Source: Siderastrea siderea
Lineage: Eukaryota > Cnidaria > Anthozoa > Scleractinia > Rhizangiidae
Length of the DNA: 64,000 nt
Direction of reading: 5' to 3'
Assembly (NCBI GenBank): GCA_964030785.1
Contig: OZ034968.1
Span: 50,227,230-50,291,229 of the forward strand
Under the pieces are notes generated by a model. That model did no database searches. It saw only the letters and a list, made by a program, of their open reading frames with translations, and was not told where the DNA came from. The position numbers and the translations under genes are program-made. This document shows, piece by piece, positions 59,815 through 64,000 of the stretch (its first letter is position 1; the number at the start of each line of letters is the position of its first letter).

Positions 59815-60193
59815 ACTCGAGCCAGTCCCCCTCAAATCGCAAGCCCGCAATGTATTGTAGGCCAAAAAATTAATTCACGACACCGTGAAAAATAATTGTC
59901 AGCACCAATGAAAAAATAATTCTCAATACCACAAGTAAAAAATAATTCGAAGTACCAGTCAAAATAATTTGCAATACGAGTAAAAAAATTCATTCGTAGA
60001 ACCTACAAAAAATTTAACCAGACTAAATTAGAATAATTCATGCTGCTAAAAAAAATAAGCAACCACCTCAAAAAAAAAATTGTTCCGCCGATGAAAATAC
60101 ACAACAAGCTAATAAAAAGGAAAACAGTGACTGAAAAAACTGACTTGTGGGGCAATTTTATTACTACAGTTTTGACCAGAACGGGCCTCCATA
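59815..60193 (-). repeat. Right 380 bp terminal inverted repeat
   Basis: Inverted copy of 54614-54993, including the AAAATAATTC-type subterminal units. It lies about 70 bp upstream of the HECT start codon, so each repeat may serve as the promoter of the gene next to it. Confidence 0.85.
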
Positions 60194-60199
60194 CGTTAT

Positions 60200-62066
60200 A
60201 ATGACGTTGATTTTACGAGATTGAAAGCTTATCTCTCAAATACCGGACATTTTGCTCGTGACATGACCACTCTTATGAAAGTGGTTTTTAAACAACATCT
60301 TTTTGTTAAAGAGACCGATGTAGGTTCATTGATTTTCTGGAAAGCCGAGACTACTTAGCCTGCGAGATTGCCAAATTTTTACTGCAAGTAGTAATATCTT
60401 CATTACATATGGAAGCCATAATCACAAAACGAGTCACTGGATTTTTCTTAACCTTTTAATGTCAAGTTTAACATTTGAATTTCAAATGCATTGAAACATT
60501 TTAAGGGACGGAATATACGAAGAATATAGGACAATGTTACATTCATCCACAAAACCATTAGTCTGAGTATTCTTTGTTGACAGCTGATATCTTTGAGAAA
60601 TTTCTCTTTGATTCTTTTATATTTAACATATTTATGAGCCATTGCTGGGATGCATGTTACTGTCTCGCTCTTTGTACAAAGGCAATTTGCAACAAAATTA
60701 TAGTCATGCTGTCGGCAGCAACTATATGTAGCTAGCCCTTTCTTGAATATAGAAACCACAATGGAATACCAGAGAAAGGCCAGTTTTTAAAAGCAGGCAA
60801 TGTAAAGTTTCTGGATAAATTCTATTATAACAGTGCTGTAACTGGCTGTGTTGTTATTACAAATTCGTGTTTGATAAAATATTGTGCCGCTACATTTAAT
60901 TTATTTATAACATTATAGGTATGCAGTGCATGCAGAACTGGTGACGTTTTTTTTTTACCTTGTCACAAAAGTGCACAACTACTATGTGTTCATAGGCAAG
61001 TGAGCAGAAACTTGTCTGACGGAAAATACACCCGCAACTCTGCCTTCCCAAGGCTCAGCTCAGATTCTCTGACTTTCTGGGGAACACATGACTTCATAAT
61101 ATTTTATCACCATTAGTTCCCAGTGTTCTGGGATCTGGATGTATTGTCACGTGGACAAAGTATAATGGCATGTGTGGCTGCATGTTACTGAGATCCCGTC
61201 CAAACTTGCAGGAAATACTTTGCAAGCACCAGCAGTTATTCTTTCTTCTGCTTCTTACGGTGAAATTATCTGCCTATAGGTTGGAGTTTGGCTTAATGCT
61301 GACAGTCTAAGGGGTATTCTTTTTCTTTTTGCGAGACTGGAGAACAACAAATAATCGTTTCATAAACTTCAGTTCCACTTTGAGTCCAGTCAGCTTTGAT
61401 CACACTTCAAGTGAAGCAGCAAACGAAATATTTGCTTTGAGTACATTTCTCATGTCATGCGCGTTAAATCCTTCCCAAGGTTATCTATTTTTCGATAAAA
61501 GCTCTCCAATTGTGTTGAAAAAAATTGAGCTGAACTTTGCCGTTGCCAAATCTCTCAAGTTTTCGAACATTTCTGAAACATTAAACCCCTTGCTCCTACA
61601 AGAGTATTTTACTAACCTTGTGTCAAAACCCCCAAACCTGATTGCATCCCAGTCTCAGTAAACATTTGACTCGTATTTGAATTGACTCTGATTGGAAATC
61701 AAAATGGGCTTCTTCAAAAACCGAGTAATTTGGCTTGGAAATTAAAAAGGAAAACGAATGCAAACCACATATGCATGGGAATTCGCAAATCAAGTCGAGT
61801 TTGTTGTCTTGCATGCTTTTTTTCGGAAATTTGTATCGCTCGGCAACTACACCTGGCAAAACAACCTGCCAATCCTCAGTCCACCAAAACAGCGCATTAG
61901 ACAAGTAATTCAAAGCAAAATAATATAGGTCCTAGTTGATCGAGATCTAATCCAAACATTTCACTATCTGTGCAAGGTACTCCCTTTTATTAGCTTTGTC
62001 ACTCTTCTGTGCAGGCATCACAGGAAGAGACAAACATCGGCGTTGAAATTGAGGCTCTTACACCAG
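60200..62066. other. Intronic DNA, nothing recognised
   Basis: No supported gene or repeat. Frames at 60448-60759 and 61329-61661 lack domain features. Confidence 0.4.
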
Positions 62067-62070
62067 TTAA

Positions 62071-62701
62071 GGTGGCTCCCTAGAGTTTCTACAAAAATGA
62101 CCATACGAACTGGCAAGAGTTACAAAAGAAACCCTAGTTCTGTTATCTTGCAATATTTGTTCCTGAGATTTGCCGGTAATGTTACCAACATAATTACACT
62201 TATTTTTCAGTTTCTGCTTCTTAGGCATAGGCAACTTAGGTTGGCACGGCAACAAAACGTCTAAAGAATGACGGATATTTTCCATTTATTCCTCTTTATT
62301 CTTTAATATTTTGATTTTCCCTTGGCGAAACTTTTTTAAACTTTCCTATCTTGTGAAAATGATTTTTACTAACATTTTGCAGGGGAAAAAATAGAGGGTC
62401 GTTCAGACGGTTTCACCGATATCACGTGATTTCCTATTTTTGACCATTAAACTGAATTGCTCGGACAGAATTTTTCCAAAACATTGTATGTGGAAGGTAG
62501 CATTAGTATCTCAAAATGTGCAAAATTTTTAACAAATTTACCAAAGGAAACGCGAGAAAATTCACTGTTAAATTTGCTCTCTTTGGCTATGCTGAAGTCA
62601 TAAAATGTCAGGAAAATCTTACAATTTCATGTGAGCGCGCGCAGATTACTACAGCTCACGTGATCAGGACGCACGCGGTCATAAAACTAAAGGGAGCCAC
62701 C
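62071..62701. mobile_element. 631 bp TTAA MITE, GGTGGCTCCCT termini
   Basis: Inverted ends GGTGGCTCCCTAGAG and AGGGAGCCACC are flanked by TTAA at 62067-62070 and 62702-62705. No coding capacity. Confidence 0.85.
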
Positions 62702-62705
62702 TTAA

Positions 62706-63491
62706 TAAAAGAAGAATCCTCATGAAATTTTTGGGAGTGGCATGCAAATGTATGGAATAAAATCAAAACAGAAAATTCAGAAGGATGACAGCCATCAACA
62801 AATAATACCAGAGTAATGGTTTTCTTGGATGAATGTAAAATTTCCTTTGAAACAGTTACATTATATGTTTCAGCTATTTCATTCCCTTAAAATGATTCAA
62901 TGCATGGAAATGGTGTTGCACATTTTTTTTAGATGCACTGTGCTCCCATAAAAAAGGTTACCACTGACAGTAAAATAAAGTGAACATATTTAGCAGGTGC
63001 AACACACTTATTGCAACATCAAAGGAAAAAGGGATATAACTACTGGAAAGTGAACATATGCTACAGGTGTAATTAAAATTCATCTGGAAAACACTGGTCT
63101 TGATGACTGATCAAAAGGAAAGGGGAATCTTTTTCGAGGAAAATATTCAACCTGAATTAATTAGAAAACACTCTAGTACAAAACTATGAAGGCTTTCCAG
63201 TCGCGAAGACCTACACATGACCTACCAGGACATAAGTTTGCTTCCAAAGTTTAAGCGTAAATGTGGAGAAAATTGGAGATATGCACAGTGCTTGTCATCA
63301 TCACTGTGTTACTGTGTTCTGTGTTACACTGATGTCAATCGTACTATTTTGTTTTTAGAAAGCCTGTTAAATGTGTAGGAAATGAGTGACGTCGCTTGTC
63401 TGAACTTTGACAGTGAAGTGTTCAGCCTTGGGCTGGTGTGCCTATGAAGCCACTTTAATATGAACATAATATGAATTATTTTCTTTCACAG
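62706..63491 (+). other. End of intron c
   Basis: No element recognised. The intron ends in TTTCTTTCACAG, a strong acceptor. Confidence 0.5.
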
Positions 63492-63611
63492 GCACTCCAA
63501 ATACTGAAAAGAAAACATCGCAGACAGCGAACACTGGACAAGGCAATAGCTAACTTAAGCTCATTTGAAGAAATTTTACAAAGAATACAACATGCACACA
63601 CAAATAAAATG
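63492..63611 (+). CDS. CHMP7: CHMP7-like exon d (120 nt)
   Basis: Acceptor TTTCTTTCACAG, donor GTGAGA, phase 0 at both ends, 40 codons. It encodes ALQILKRKHRRQRTLDKAIA followed by NLSSFEEILQRIQHAHTNKM: helix 2 of an ESCRT-III core (basic A-L-x-x-L-K-x-K start) and the conserved I-L-x-R-I stretch. The longer fit with exons a-c favours CHMP7 over CHMP4, whose N-terminus starts just before this region; CHMP4 also has an ALQ-x-LKRK motif, so it stays the main alternative. The remaining helices must lie beyond the window. Confidence 0.85.
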
Positions 63612-64000
63612 GTGAGAGCTTTATAATATGTGCTGGACAAAGCCTACTCGGTTTAAGATTACAGATACATCAAGGGTAAATTACATAGTCAAAGTAGTGG
63701 CTACATGTTACAAAGCTATAGTAGTTTCTACACATAAAAGACAAGCTTTTGCCTAAAGGAAGTAACAGAAATGCCACCAGCTATATCAAACTTTAGAGAA
63801 TTGTAAAACTTAGCTGGGGCCTTGATTACCAACGAGTCAGCTGTTCTGAAGAAAAAAGAGGTAACGAGATGACAGAGTATAGAGCCGTGAGAAATAGGGA
63901 GGTAACGTAAATGTAACGTAATGTAATGTAGATGGCATGTGGTGGTCAGCTGGTGAACACACACTACCTCACAATTGTTATTAGCCAATTGCCACCTAAG
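63612..64000 (+). other. Start of next intron
   Basis: Intron following exon d. A short AATGTAACGTAATGTAATGTA repeat lies near 63910-63930. No further exon was recognised before the window edge. Confidence 0.5.

Larger units (their letters stand above)
54614..60193. mobile_element. 5.58 kb DNA transposon with rve-type DDE transposase and HECT gene (IS3EU-like)
   Basis: Terminal inverted repeats of about 380 bp: 54614-54993 and 59815-60193. Both start TATGGAGGCC(T/C)GTTCTGGTC. The flanks TGTTAT (54608-54613) and CGTTAT (60194-60199) form a 6 bp target duplication with one mismatch. Inside, a DDE integrase-like gene reads rightward from the left repeat and a HECT-type gene reads leftward from the right repeat, so they converge on about 1.3 kb of non-coding DNA. 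From memory, 6 bp duplications and an IS3-like integrase fit the eukaryotic IS3EU group; this needs checking. It lies in intron c of the CHMP7-like gene. Confidence 0.85.

Noticed and set aside
63492..63611. CHMP4 instead of CHMP7
   Set aside because: The helix 2 motif also occurs in CHMP4, but exons a-c upstream (PVSESDV, then EVERAQAARFVKEG) fit CHMP7 better; kept as an alternative.

Overview
The window looks like nuclear DNA of a cnidarian, most likely a stony coral. The reasons are its AT-rich composition, one conserved animal gene cut into tiny exons, and a dense mix of Ty3/gypsy, BEL/Pao, L1/Tx1-type LINE, hAT, rve-type (IS3EU-like) and TTAA-targeting MITE remnants. There is no bacterial or phage organisation, and no rRNA, tRNA or CRISPR array was seen.

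Host gene. Four plus-strand exons (8249-8319, 40773-40835, 41708-41750, 63492-63611) have consensus splice sites and compatible phases. Together they encode 99 residues that read as the core of a charged multivesicular body protein, best matched to CHMP7 (ESCRT-III). The introns are about 32.5 kb, 0.87 kb and 21.7 kb. Nearly everything else downstream of 8249 is transposon sequence inside these introns. The start and the 3' end of the gene lie outside the recognised exons.

Layout. 1-3440: palindromic CATGGAATTCC satellite and unrecognised DNA. 3441-7979: a decayed Ty3/gypsy element. 9159-14316: a hAT element with an OTU-protease-like domain upstream of its transposase. 15871-19124: two CpG-rich GATCTCGGCGAGAT arrays. 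19145-19765: an ATCGATAA-rich repeat. About 19780-39018: one BEL/Pao element on the minus strand, broken into pieces by later insertions: a LINE 3' end, a MULE-like element that itself contains another LINE, a GATC-repeat element, and a 9.2 kb foldback element at 28286-37449. 40836-41707: small intron with a LINE tail. 44370-44416: a degenerate hammerhead-ribozyme-like motif. 45147-49244: a second foldback with a TTAA MITE in one arm. 49942-50214 and 62071-62701: two more TTAA MITEs. About 50447-52120: an internally deleted hAT. 54614-60193: a 5.58 kb DNA transposon with 380 bp terminal inverted repeats, carrying a DDE integrase-like transposase and, convergently, a HECT ubiquitin-ligase gene.

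The most interesting objects are the two DNA transposons that carry ubiquitin-pathway domains (OTU deubiquitinase-like with hAT; HECT E3-like with a DDE integrase) and the 9.2 kb foldback, whose outer arms are nearly identical while its inner arms are clearly diverged. All identifications come from reading motifs by eye; no database search was possible.
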